Shown in pieces: positions 56,001 through 63,646 of a stretch of 64,000 bases of DNA (position 1 is its first letter; the number at the start of each line of letters is the position of its first letter). A program made the translations under genes and the position numbers. The notes under the pieces were generated by a model. That model searched no databases and was not told the DNA's origin. It saw nothing but the letters and a program-made list of their open reading frames with translations. The DNA lies in contig NZ_JADWYI010000001.1 of assembly GCF_016904885.1 (NCBI RefSeq), positions 9,171,224 through 9,235,223 on the forward strand, in the 5' to 3' direction. Source of the DNA: Archangium primigenium (GTDB taxonomy: Bacteria; Myxococcota; Myxococcia; Myxococcales; Myxococcaceae).

Positions 56001-56738
56001 TGGAAGGCGCTCAAGAAGGACGCGAAGACGGCGGCCAGTCTGCAAATCCTCCGGCTGGAATTGGCCATGTGCGCGCGCCGCCGCTGGAGCGCGGACGTGT
56101 TCCGCCAGTTCTTCGTCGAGCACCCGCTGCTCATCCACGTGGTGCGCCGCCTCGTCTGGGGCACCTACTCGCCCGAGGGCGCGCTCACCGCCACCTTCCG
56201 CGTGGCCGAGGACCGCTCGCTGGCGGACGCGAACGACGACACGTGGTCGCTGCCCGAGGGTGCGCTGGTGGGTCTGCCCCACGCCCTGGAGTTGGACACC
56301 GCGACCGCGGGCGCCTGGGGCCAGGTCTTCGCCGACTACCAGTTGCTCCAGCCCTTCTCCCAGCTCGGCCGCCCCATCTACGCCATGACCCCGGCCGACA
56401 AGGACGCCAAGAAGCTGGACCGCGTGAAGGGCGTCAAGCTGCCCACGGGCAAGGTGCTCGGCCTGGAGGCGCGGGGCTGGCGCCGGGGAGCGCCACAAGA
56501 CGGAGGCGTGGCGTGCTGGATGGAGAAGCCCCTCGGCCCCGAGCGCGTGGCCTACCTCGACCTGGACCCCGGTCTCTTCACCGGCATGCTCTCCGAGTCA
56601 CCCGAGCAGACGCTCGGCGAGGTGATGCTCAACTCGCAGTCCTTCTGGAACACCGAGGGCGCCCAGCCCTTCGGCATCCTCGACCCCATCCTCTTCTCCG
56701 AGCTGGTGCGCGACCTGGAAGGGCTGCGCCCCGCATGA
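53064..56738 (+). CDS. WGR-DUF4132 protein, copy 1
   Basis: 1224 aa. Residues 1-75 form a WGR domain (MRRFEFAEGSSRKFWEI, VRWGRLGTDGQTQQKTF), a nucleic-acid-binding fold known from PARPs and E. coli MolR. A Pro/Ala linker (about 80-115) follows, then ~750 residues of helical HEAT-like sequence, and the C-terminal DUF4132 domain (about 950-1224) with RQFFVEHPLLIHVVRRLVWG and FRVAEDRSLADANDDTW. The role of MolR-type proteins is unsettled. It is paralogous to the gene at 58448, with DNA almost identical over 55321-56258. Its stop overlaps the dioxygenase start (ATGA). Confidence 0.9.
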   Translation: MRRFEFAEGSSRKFWEIALEGTGFTVRWGRLGTDGQTQQKTFPSAQKAQTEHDKLIAEKVKKGYAEAGSAPAPTPTPAPVTAAAPKPKPVAPAPVAPSPEPTPTGPIFWTEDLLRRVHPRRGGVAVPVRALASPKKAWAQAREDFQARIKDVVPDTEPGLLTAETQALAERLKRAEPTPGTPEEDAVLLTVLQHRDDWNHHPRGEPGIDLLFALAGPAHTTRATLLSLDMHVTEDTPPRVRRGTSSNSRSARLQRLAYGGLHGLPRLRALLATQADDAGYQAAREAASALRLTSEQRAASAFLFPTEADWVLTEAQGTHDELPTYLVASVSTLEALTPFLPGVKPYHLMQGDTGLLPSLLDGMGLASFAFFQDIIQRSYLSTEFLREWADHLARLDSDEAFSLLLERSVEHGKEMMASLLEATARAPHRALRLLAPRASTRGKEGEAARSVLTHVLRRQGDALPALLVGQSADVVQLVTRLQEQAGGPDAPDATPEQLPPVLARPPWASGRPTEPPPVLTDVVPPALPDALAWNEREREAWQRHKGYAAQQYEHHTEAQWRDFAQQNFSGKPRTERYAGYHDPIFFALAPESLARPHLEYLFTSQSGLLNNWMPRILANLGLAALPVFLKEFEQNKNDLFPLVMPLALQGLAPSIAEAYASKKFRASAREWLLRHPAHATAGLLVPALGKPGKARDTAGAVLRLLAAEGHEATVLDIAARASPQAREALVRVLAQDPLQLYPAKLPKPPATLGIGSLPAPLLADRSAKLPPSAVEALATLLAFSPLDEPYAGLAQVKAACDRPSLARFAWALFEAWLLAGAPSKEGWCLLALGHLGDDDTARKLAPLIRQWPGEAAHARAVTGLDVLATIGTDVTLIYLNGIAEKVKFKGLQQKAQEKIAQIAETRGLTREELADRLVPDLGLDETGSLALDFGPRAFTVGFDEQLKPFVRDADGTPLKDLPKPTQKDDAEKATAASESWKALKKDAKTAASLQILRLELAMCARRRWSADVFRQFFVEHPLLIHVVRRLVWGTYSPEGALTATFRVAEDRSLADANDDTWSLPEGALVGLPHALELDTATAGAWGQVFADYQLLQPFSQLGRPIYAMTPADKDAKKLDRVKGVKLPTGKVLGLEARGWRRGAPQDGGVACWMEKPLGPERVAYLDLDPGLFTGMLSESPEQTLGEVMLNSQSFWNTEGAQPFGILDPILFSELVRDLEGLRPA
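55321..56258. repeat. Conserved 3' segment shared by the two WGR genes, copy 1
   Basis: Pairs with 60681-61618 at a fixed offset of 5360, no indels seen. Long stretches are identical including silent sites; both flanks are much more diverged, which suggests gene conversion. Confidence 0.85.
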
Positions 56739-57526
56739 GGGTGCGCGCGGAAGCCGAGCGGATGGACATCCAGGAGCCGCTCGCTCAGTTGGAGACGGAC
56801 GGCTACGCGCGGCTCGGGCGGGTGCTCTCGGACGAGGGGCTCGCCGCGCTGCGCGAGCGCTCGGAGGACCTGATGCTCGGGCGCGTCCCCGACCCCGGGC
56901 TCTTCTTCCAGATGGATGCCCGCACGGGCCAGTACGACGACACGGGGCTCGGCTGGCGGGGCCCCTCGCTCGCGTACCGGAAGATCGAGCGGCTGGAGAA
57001 GGACGAGCGTTTCCTCGCGTGGATCTCCAACCCCCTGTTCGAGCGCGTGGCGCGCGCGCGCATCGCCGGGGGCGTCGTGCTCTACCGCGCCATCCTCTTC
57101 AACAAGGGCGAGCCGGGCGGCGGCGCCATCCGCTGGCACCAGGACGGCGGGACGCTCTGGGGCCTGAGCCAGGAGCCGGAGCTGCAGATCTGGACCGCGC
57201 TGGATGACGCCCCGGTGGACGGCGGCTGTCTGGAGGTGATTCCGGGCACCCACCGTCAGGGGCTCGCGCGGCCCATGGGCGGCGTCATTCCGGACGAGCG
57301 ACTGGTGGCGGAGCGGGCCGAGGAGCGGGCCGTGGCCCTGCCCGTCCAGGCCGGCGAGGTGGTGCTGCTGCACAACCAGCTCTGGCACCGCTCGGGGCCG
57401 AGCCGCGAGGGCCAGCGTCGGCGCGGCTTCTCCATCTGTTACATGAGCGCCACCACGCGCTGCCTGCGCAAGAAGCACACCCCCCGCGTCTTCTTCCCCG
57501 TGTTCGCGGAGCGGCCCGGCCCGTGA
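56735..57526 (+). CDS. Phytanoyl-CoA dioxygenase-like non-haem iron oxygenase
   Basis: 263 aa. The start at 56735 overlaps the WGR gene's stop; Met at 56762 is an alternative. Iron ligands are visible as His135-Q-Asp137 ([12 protein letters not shown]) and His218 ([13 protein letters not shown]), the 2-His-1-carboxylate triad; the 2-oxoglutarate Arg is probable in the following [12 protein letters not shown]. Motifs [19 protein letters not shown] are typical of PhyH. Substrate is unknown. Fully coupled with its neighbours: it overlaps the next gene by GTGA. Confidence 0.9.
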   Translation: MRVRAEAERMDIQEPLAQLETDGYARLGRVLSDEGLAALRERSEDLMLGRVPDPGLFFQMDARTGQYDDTGLGWRGPSLAYRKIERLEKDERFLAWISNPLFERVARARIAGGVVLYRAILFNKGEPGGGAIRWHQDGGTLWGLSQEPELQIWTALDDAPVDGGCLEVIPGTHRQGLARPMGGVIPDERLVAERAEERAVALPVQAGEVVLLHNQLWHRSGPSREGQRRRGFSICYMSATTRCLRKKHTPRVFFPVFAERPGP

Positions 57527-58419
57527 CGACCAACCAGGGCCATGCCTACCGCGAGCAGCTCGGTCCCGAGGCCCGGGGCGGCAGCACGCTCGACTACCTC
57601 GTGCGGACCTATGCCCACTCCACGCCCGAGGTGTGGCGCGAGCGGCTGGCCCGGGGCGAGGTCCTGCTCGACGGCGTGACCGCGACGGGCGAGGAGCGGC
57701 TGGAGTCCGGCCAGTGGCTCGTGTGGAACCGGCCCCCGTGGGAGGAGAAGCCCGCGCCGCGCGACTACACGCTCGTGTACGAGGACGCGTCGCTGCTCGC
57801 GGTGGACAAGCCGGGGGGCCTGCCCACGGTGCCCGGAGGCGGCTTCCTCGTGAACACGCTGCTCGGCGTCGTGCGCGAGCGCTTCCCCGAGGCCAGTCCC
57901 CTGCACCGCCTGGGACGGGGCACCTCGGGCCTGGTGCTGTTCGCGCGCACGCACGACGCGGCCTCCAAGCTGTCCCGGGCCTGGCGCGAGCACACGGTGG
58001 ACAAGCGCTACCGGGCGCTCTCCCACGGCGTGGCCGCCCAGGACACCTACGACATCACCGCGCCCATCGGCGAGGGGCCCCACCCCGTCATGGGCCGCGT
58101 GCCCATGGCCTCGCCCACCGGCAAGGCCTCGCGCAGCCTCGCCCGGGTGCTCCAGCGGCACGCGGCGAGCACCCTCTTCGAGGTGGACATCCAGACGGGC
58201 CGCTCCCAGCAGATCCGCATCCACCTGGCCTTCATCGGCCACCCCCTGGAGGGAGACCCCGTCTACGTCGCCGGGGGCGTGCCCCATGCCGAGCACCCGG
58301 GACGGCTCGGGGACAGTGGCTATCTGCTGCACGCCGAGCGCCTGGGCTTCGAGCACCCCCTCACCGGCGAGCGGCTGGTCCTCCACGCCCCGCCCCCGGA
58401 GGGACTCCGAGTGAAGTAG
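57523..58419 (+). CDS. RluA-family pseudouridine synthase-like protein with altered active site
   Basis: 298 aa from GTG 57523, overlapping the dioxygenase stop. RluA fold: [26 protein letters not shown], then [26 protein letters not shown], and the final [24 protein letters not shown]. In RluA the motif is HRLDxxTSG with an essential Asp; here it is HRLGRGTSG, with Gly131 in the Asp position. I recall this LGRGTSG variant in a subgroup including plant enzymes, so it may be a real subfamily rather than a mutation. Whether it isomerises uridine is open. Confidence 0.85.
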   Translation: MTTNQGHAYREQLGPEARGGSTLDYLVRTYAHSTPEVWRERLARGEVLLDGVTATGEERLESGQWLVWNRPPWEEKPAPRDYTLVYEDASLLAVDKPGGLPTVPGGGFLVNTLLGVVRERFPEASPLHRLGRGTSGLVLFARTHDAASKLSRAWREHTVDKRYRALSHGVAAQDTYDITAPIGEGPHPVMGRVPMASPTGKASRSLARVLQRHAASTLFEVDIQTGRSQQIRIHLAFIGHPLEGDPVYVAGGVPHAEHPGRLGDSGYLLHAERLGFEHPLTGERLVLHAPPPEGLRVK

Positions 58420-58447
58420 AACCCTCTCCATTCCATTGGAGACAGCC

Positions 58448-61400
58448 ATGCGTCGCTTCGAGTTCATCGACGGCTCCTCGCAGAAGTTCTGGGAGATCTC
58501 CCTCGCGGGCACGGACTTCACGGTGCGCTGGGGCCGCATCGGCACCGAGGGCCAGACGCAGCACAAGTCCTTCCCCTCCGCCGCCAAGGCCCAGGCCGAG
58601 CACGACAAGCTCGTCGCCGAGAAGCAGAAGAAGGGCTACACCGAGGGCACGCCCGCCAGCGCCGCCCCGAAGCCGCCCCGGACGAAGACCCCCGCGCCTC
58701 CGCCCGCGCCGGCCCCGCCGCCCGCCGCGCCACCCTCCGGGCCCATCGCCTGGACGCCCGAGCTGCTCGACGCCGTGCACCCCCGGCGCGGGGGCGTCCC
58801 CGTGTCCGTCCGCGCGCCGCTCGAGCCCAAGAAGGCCTGGGCCCTGGTGCGCCAGGACTTCAAGAAGAAGGGACCCGACCCGGAGGCCAAGGACAAACAC
58901 AAACACAACCTCATGGCCCGCTCCCGGGCCGTCCTCGCGCGCCTCCAGGAAGACACCCCGCGCCTCGGCACGCCCGAGGAAGACGCCCTGCTGCTCGGGT
59001 GCCTCCAGCATCGGACCCAGTGGCGCGAGAAGACCCGGGTGGATCCCGCCATCGACCTGCTCTTCGCGCTGGGCGGGCCCGTCCACGCGACCCACGCCGC
59101 GCTCCTGTCGATGGACCTCCACGTCGTGGAGCTCGCCCAGCAGCGCAAGGCCGTGCGTCAAGGTCCGCCCCGGGACACGTATTACAACGGCATGCAGCAC
59201 GGGAACCTCGGGGGACTGCCCCGGCTGCGCGCCCTGCTCGCCACCCAGACCACGGACAAGGACTACCGGGCCGCCCGGGACCTCGCCGCCTCCCTGCGCG
59301 AGACCGAGGAGGAGCTCCGCTCCGCCGCCGCCTACCTCTTCCCCACGGAGGCCGCCTGGGTGCACGCCGAGGCCCAGGTCTTCGCCCAGAAGAAGGGCGA
59401 GCCCTTCATCCTGTACAGCCTCTCGGACCCCCGCGCGCTCGACACGGTCGCGCCCCACGTCGATCTGGAGCTGCTGCTGACGTTCGAGGACAGCCCCCTG
59501 GCCTCGCTGCTCGATGGCGTGGGCCCGCGGCTCGCCGGCTTCCTCGGCGCCCTGTTGACCCAGACCCAGGAGAAAGAGGAGCCCCTCGAGCGCGCGGCCC
59601 TGCGCCTCTGGGCCGGGCTCGTCTCCCGCATCGACTCGGACGAGGCGATGACCCTGCTGCTCGAGCGGTCGGAGAAGGAGATGCTCCCCCTGCTGCGCGA
59701 GCAGTGCCTGCGTGTGCCCTCGCGCGCCGCGCGCCTGCTGCCCCGCTGGGCGCTGCTGCCGGGCAAGGACGGTGCCGGGCCCCGGGAGCTGCTCGGACTG
59801 CTGGCCGCGCGCCACCCCGAGGCCCTCCAGACCGCGCTCCCCGAGTTGTCCGAGCCGGAGCGCGCCGTCCTCCTCCGGCTCCAAGGCCAGGCGGCCCAGG
59901 AAGTCCCCGAGGCGCCCGCCGCGCGTTTGCCCCCGGTGCTCGCCACCCCGCCCTGGCGCTCCGGCCGGCCTCCCGAGGCCCCGCCCGTGCTCAGCGGCGT
60001 CTCGCCCCCGGCCCTCGCCGACGCCCTGGTCTGGCGGGAGGGTGAGCGCGAGGCATGGCTGGGACGCGGGGGCCCGTCCTACGAGTCCTACCCGTCCTTC
60101 ACCGCGTCCCAGTGGAGCGCCCTGGAGAAGAAGCTCGCCCAGGCCAAGCCCAAGGTCCGCGAGCAAATGCTGGATGGCGAGTTCTTCGCCCACGCCCCCG
60201 AGGCCCTCGCGTCGAAGTACCTGGACACGCTCGGGTTCGACTACGACACCCTGCGCTGGATGCCCCGCATCATCGCCCACCTGGGCCTGGCCACGCTCCC
60301 CGCCGTGGAGCGCGGCGTCGCCGAGAAGGGCGGCAACACCCTCTCGCTGCTGATGCCCTTGGGCGCCAGCTCGCTCGCGCCGCGCATGGCCGAGGCCCTG
60401 GGTGGCAAGAAGTCGCGGAGCGAGGCCCAGGACTGGCTCCTGCGCCACCCCGCGCACGCCACCACCGGTCTGCTCGCGCCCGCGCTCGGCAAGCCGGGCA
60501 AGGCCCGGGACGCCGCCCTCGCCGCCCTGCGCCTGCTCGCCGCCCAGGGACAGAGGACCACGGTCCTGGACGTGGCCCGGAAGACGTCCCCCGAGGTGCT
60601 CGCGGCCGTCCAGCGGGTGCTCGACTTCGATCCGCTCCAGCTCTTCCCGGCCAGGCTGCCCCAGCTTCCCGCCGCGCTCGGCATCGGCGCGCTGCCCGCG
60701 CCCCTGCTCGCCGACCGCTCCGCGAAGCTGCCTCCGGCCGCCGTCGAGGCCCTCGCCACCCTGCTGGCCTTCTCGCCCCTCGACGAGCCCTACGCCGGCC
60801 TCGCCCAGGTCAAGGCCACCTGTGACCGCCCGAGCCTCGCCCGCTTCGCCTGGGCCCTCTTCGAGGCGTGGCTGCTGGCTGGCGCTCCCAGCAAGGAGGG
60901 CTGGTGCCTCCTGGCGCTCGGCCACCTGGGCGATGACGACACCGCGCGCAAGCTCGCGCCCCTCATCCGCCAGTGGCCTGGAGAAACCGCCCACGCCCGC
61001 GCCGTCACCGGCCTGGACGTGCTCGCCACCATCGGCACCGACGTCACCCTCATCTACCTCAACGGCATCGCCGAGAAGGTCAAGTTCAAGGGCCTCCAGC
61101 AGAAGGCCCAGGAGAAGATCGCCCAGATCGCCGAGGCCCGGGGACTGACACGGGAAGAGTTGGGCGACCGATTGGTACCGGACCTGGGACTCGATGCACA
61201 GGGTTCACTCACCCTGGACTTCGGGCCACGTGCCTTCACGGTGGGCTTCGACGAGCAACTCAAGCCCTTCGTGCGCGGCGCCGATGGCAGCCCGCTCAAG
61301 GACCTGCCCAAGCCCACCCAGAAGGACGACGCCGACAAGGCCCAGGCCGCCGCCGCGCAATGGACGGCGCTCAAGAAGGACGCGAAGACGGCGGCCAGCC

Positions 61401-62098
61401 TGCAAATCCTGCGGATGGAGTTGGCCATGTGCGCCCGGCGCCGCTGGAGCGCGGACGTGTTCCGTCAGTTCTTCGTCGAGCACCCGCTGCTCATCCACGT
61501 GGTGCGCCGCCTCGTCTGGGGCACCTACTCCCCCGAGGGCGCGCTCACCGCCACCTTCCGCGTGGCCGAGGACCGCTCGCTGGCGGACGCGAACGACGAC
61601 ACGTGGTCGCTGCCCGAGGACGCGCGCGTGGGCCTGCCCCATGCCCTGGAGCTGGACGCCCGGACCGCCGGGCTCTGGGGCCAGGTCCTCGCCGACTACC
61701 AGTTGCTCCAGCCCTTCCCCCAGCTTGGCCGCCCCACCTACGCGATGACGCCCGCGGAGAAGACCGCCACGAGCCTGGAGCGCGTGAAGGGCCTCAAGCT
61801 GCCCGCGGGCAAGGTGCTCGGCCTGGAGAAGCGCGGCTGGCGCCGGGGAGCGCCCCAGGACGCGGGCGTGGTGGAGTGGATGGAGAAACCGCTGGGCGGG
61901 GCGCTCCAGGCCGAGCTCGAGCTCGATGAAGGCCTCTACACGGGCATGATCTCCGAGTCGCCCGAGCAGACGCTCGGGAGCGTGGTGCTCCGGACGCGTC
62001 AGGGCTGGGAGCAGGGAGAGCCCCAACGCCTGGGCCCGCTCGACCCCATCCTCTTCTCCGAGCTGGTGCGCGACCTGGAGGGCCTGCGTCCGGGGTGA
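58448..62098 (+). CDS. WGR-DUF4132 protein, copy 2
   Basis: 1216 aa. The Met at 58448 matches the start of copy 1 (MRRFEFIDGSSQKFWEIS). WGR domain (1-75), Pro-rich linker with Lys/Thr (about 78-110), helical HEAT-like middle, DUF4132 C-terminus (WSADVFRQFFVEHPLLIH, AEDRSLADANDDTWSL). The middle third (about 100-600) is clearly diverged from copy 1, while about 745-1057 is almost identical. It ends the four-gene run WGR-dioxygenase-RluA-WGR, with a 28-base gap to the RluA gene. Confidence 0.9.
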   Translation: MRRFEFIDGSSQKFWEISLAGTDFTVRWGRIGTEGQTQHKSFPSAAKAQAEHDKLVAEKQKKGYTEGTPASAAPKPPRTKTPAPPPAPAPPPAAPPSGPIAWTPELLDAVHPRRGGVPVSVRAPLEPKKAWALVRQDFKKKGPDPEAKDKHKHNLMARSRAVLARLQEDTPRLGTPEEDALLLGCLQHRTQWREKTRVDPAIDLLFALGGPVHATHAALLSMDLHVVELAQQRKAVRQGPPRDTYYNGMQHGNLGGLPRLRALLATQTTDKDYRAARDLAASLRETEEELRSAAAYLFPTEAAWVHAEAQVFAQKKGEPFILYSLSDPRALDTVAPHVDLELLLTFEDSPLASLLDGVGPRLAGFLGALLTQTQEKEEPLERAALRLWAGLVSRIDSDEAMTLLLERSEKEMLPLLREQCLRVPSRAARLLPRWALLPGKDGAGPRELLGLLAARHPEALQTALPELSEPERAVLLRLQGQAAQEVPEAPAARLPPVLATPPWRSGRPPEAPPVLSGVSPPALADALVWREGEREAWLGRGGPSYESYPSFTASQWSALEKKLAQAKPKVREQMLDGEFFAHAPEALASKYLDTLGFDYDTLRWMPRIIAHLGLATLPAVERGVAEKGGNTLSLLMPLGASSLAPRMAEALGGKKSRSEAQDWLLRHPAHATTGLLAPALGKPGKARDAALAALRLLAAQGQRTTVLDVARKTSPEVLAAVQRVLDFDPLQLFPARLPQLPAALGIGALPAPLLADRSAKLPPAAVEALATLLAFSPLDEPYAGLAQVKATCDRPSLARFAWALFEAWLLAGAPSKEGWCLLALGHLGDDDTARKLAPLIRQWPGETAHARAVTGLDVLATIGTDVTLIYLNGIAEKVKFKGLQQKAQEKIAQIAEARGLTREELGDRLVPDLGLDAQGSLTLDFGPRAFTVGFDEQLKPFVRGADGSPLKDLPKPTQKDDADKAQAAAAQWTALKKDAKTAASLQILRMELAMCARRRWSADVFRQFFVEHPLLIHVVRRLVWGTYSPEGALTATFRVAEDRSLADANDDTWSLPEDARVGLPHALELDARTAGLWGQVLADYQLLQPFPQLGRPTYAMTPAEKTATSLERVKGLKLPAGKVLGLEKRGWRRGAPQDAGVVEWMEKPLGGALQAELELDEGLYTGMISESPEQTLGSVVLRTRQGWEQGEPQRLGPLDPILFSELVRDLEGLRPG
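60681..61618. repeat. Conserved 3' segment shared by the two WGR genes, copy 2
   Basis: Partner of 55321-56258. Small differences cluster around 61130-61215; the rest is nearly the same. Confidence 0.85.
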
Positions 62099-62122
62099 CG
62101 CGGTGGGGGCGCCGACTCCGCC

Positions 62123-62581
62123 TCACGCCCCGCCGTCGCCGTCGCGCAGGGACTGGACCATGCCGCGCAGGAGCTTGAGCGCCATCGCCTGCTCCTCCTG
62201 CGTCATGCCCCCCAGCATCCGCACCTCCACGGAGCGCACCGCGACGGTCGCCTTCTCGAGGAGCCGTCGACCCCGCGCGGTGAGCCGCGTGGGCAGGACT
62301 TTCCCGACAGGGGCCTCCTCGGGCCGGGTCACGTAGTCGTCTCGTTCCAAACCTTGCAGCAGCACGTTCATCGATTGCCGGGTCACGAACGCGCCTCGCG
62401 CGAGCTCGGAGTTCGACAGGCCCGGACGCTGCGCCAGCAGCTCCAGGCAGGAGTACTGCGTCACGGTCAATCCGAGCGGCTCCAGCGCGGCCTCCATCGC
62501 CGCGCGCAAGGCGCTCGACGCCTCCTTGAGCAGGTAGCCCAGTGACGTCTTCAGGTCGATGCCGTCTCCATCTTGACTCAT
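62123..62581 (-). CDS. MarR-family regulator
   Basis: 152 aa from MSQDGDGIDLK (start 62581, with an AGGA eight bases upstream); an ATG at 62590 would add three residues. Winged helix-turn-helix: PLGLTVTQYSCLELLAQ, LSNSELARGAFVTRQSMNVLLQGLERDDYVTR, and a wing around KVLPTRLTARGRRLLEKA. Its start codon lies inside a perfect palindrome and a second palindrome lies in the divergent promoter, so it probably represses itself and the VOC gene. Confidence 0.93.
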   Translation of the reverse strand: MSQDGDGIDLKTSLGYLLKEASSALRAAMEAALEPLGLTVTQYSCLELLAQRPGLSNSELARGAFVTRQSMNVLLQGLERDDYVTRPEEAPVGKVLPTRLTARGRRLLEKATVAVRSVEVRMLGGMTQEEQAMALKLLRGMVQSLRDGDGGA

Positions 62582-62598
62582 GTCAGGCATCCTGACAT
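62580..62598. promoter_or_regulatory. MarR operator 1
   Basis: Perfect palindrome ATGTCAGG-CAT-CCTGACAT, overlapping the MarR start codons. Confidence 0.85.
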
Positions 62599-62608
62599 AC
62601 CTTGAGCC

Positions 62609-62626
62609 GTGTCAGCAAACTGACAT
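62609..62626. promoter_or_regulatory. MarR operator 2
   Basis: GTGTCAG-CAAA-CTGACAT, a second copy of the TGTCAG half-sites, 21 bases before the VOC gene start. Its centre is 28-29 bases from that of operator 1. Confidence 0.8.
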
Positions 62627-62646
62627 CCCCCCAAAGGAGCAGCCCC

Positions 62647-63015
62647 ATGCCCGTGACCGGCCCCGACTTCATCTCCCTCCAGGCGCGCGACCTCGACGCG
62701 TCGCGGGCGTTCTACGAGCGCTACCTCGGCCTCGTGCGCTCTCCGGCGGGCCCGCCCCATGCCGTCGTCTTCCAGACGAAGCCCATCGCGTTCGCGCTGC
62801 GAGACATCATGCCCGGCACGGATCTGGCGTCCGTGGCTCAGCCCGGCATCGGAGCCGCGATCTGGCTGCACGCCACGGACGTCCAGGCCATTCACGACAC
62901 GCTCGCGGCCGATGGGCACACGATCGTCCGGGCTCCGGTCGACGGCCCCTTCGGCCGCACGTTCACCTTCGCGGACCCCGACGGCTACCAGATCACCCTC
63001 CACGATCGCGCCTGA
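62647..63015 (+). CDS. VOC-family (glyoxalase/dioxygenase superfamily) protein
   Basis: 122 aa. Start 62647 has an AGGAG site seven bases upstream. The single VOC module (PDFISLQARDLDASRAFYERY, AIWLHATDVQAIHDTLAADG, GRTFTFADPDGYQITLHDR) is typical of small stand-alone members that detoxify electrophiles or bind antibiotics. It is divergent from the MarR gene with two palindromic operators between, so expression is probably induced when the MarR protein binds a ligand, perhaps its own substrate. Confidence 0.92.
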   Translation: MPVTGPDFISLQARDLDASRAFYERYLGLVRSPAGPPHAVVFQTKPIAFALRDIMPGTDLASVAQPGIGAAIWLHATDVQAIHDTLAADGHTIVRAPVDGPFGRTFTFADPDGYQITLHDRA

Positions 63016-63074
63016 ATTCGCGACCGCCCGCCAAGCCCCGGAGGTCACCGCCCCAGTCCCACCGACAGGGTCTC

Positions 63075-63599
63075 TCAGCGCAGGGTGATGTCGATGTAGG
63101 GATCCCAGTAGTAGTAGCCAAAGGTGTTGCCCTGCTCGTCCAGGAGCTTGAAATAGAGCTGGTAGGTGACCGTGCCCGTCGCCTGGGCATCCGTCTCGAA
63201 ATAGAACTCCGGGTAGCGCTGTGTGTCCGGGGGAAACGACAGCTGGCCCTTGTCATTGAACGTCGGCAGGGGCGCCTTCACCCAGGCCTCGACGGGGGTG
63301 ATGCCGTCGGTGAGGGCGCCGTTCTGCGAGGCGTTCCAGCGGTAGAGCAGCGCGCTGTTGTGTGTGTTCAGCGTCAGCGAGGTGGCCCGCCAGCGCAGGG
63401 TGTCTTCCGTGGACACCTTGACCCGCAGCTCGTAGTTCGCCTCGAGTCCCTCCACACGGTCTCGCTTCACGAGCATGAAGATGTATTTCCGGGCGTTGTC
63501 TCCGAGGAACACCGGGGAGGACTGCGTGCCTCGATTCGAGCCGTAGTCGCTCATGAGGCTCTGCGCATCAATCACCGTGAGGATGTCGATAATGGCCAT
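63075..63599 (-). CDS. AidA/PixA-family inclusion-body-like protein
   Basis: 174 aa, from MAIIDILTVIDAQSLMSDYG. It has the PixA/AidA family layout (IDAQSLMSDYG, VFLGDNARKYIFMLVKR, DTLRWRATSLTLNTHNSALLY, FYFETDAQATGTVTYQLYFKL and YYYWDPYIDITL at the end). Such proteins form intracellular crystals in Photorhabdus/Xenorhabdus or are quorum-regulated in Burkholderia; biochemical role unknown. First of a tandem pair; the second runs off the window. Confidence 0.85.
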   Translation of the reverse strand: MAIIDILTVIDAQSLMSDYGSNRGTQSSPVFLGDNARKYIFMLVKRDRVEGLEANYELRVKVSTEDTLRWRATSLTLNTHNSALLYRWNASQNGALTDGITPVEAWVKAPLPTFNDKGQLSFPPDTQRYPEFYFETDAQATGTVTYQLYFKLLDEQGNTFGYYYWDPYIDITLR

Positions 63600-63646
63600 G
63601 GGGATGTCTTTCCTGTGTCTGCGAAGCGCGGGGCCTGGGGCGGAAC

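Noticed and set aside
52503-56498. A 1331-codon open frame on the minus strand across the first WGR gene
   Set aside because: It is antisense to a convincing coding gene and owes its length to GC-rich codon bias. Only its last 146 codons (52503-52943) look like a protein.
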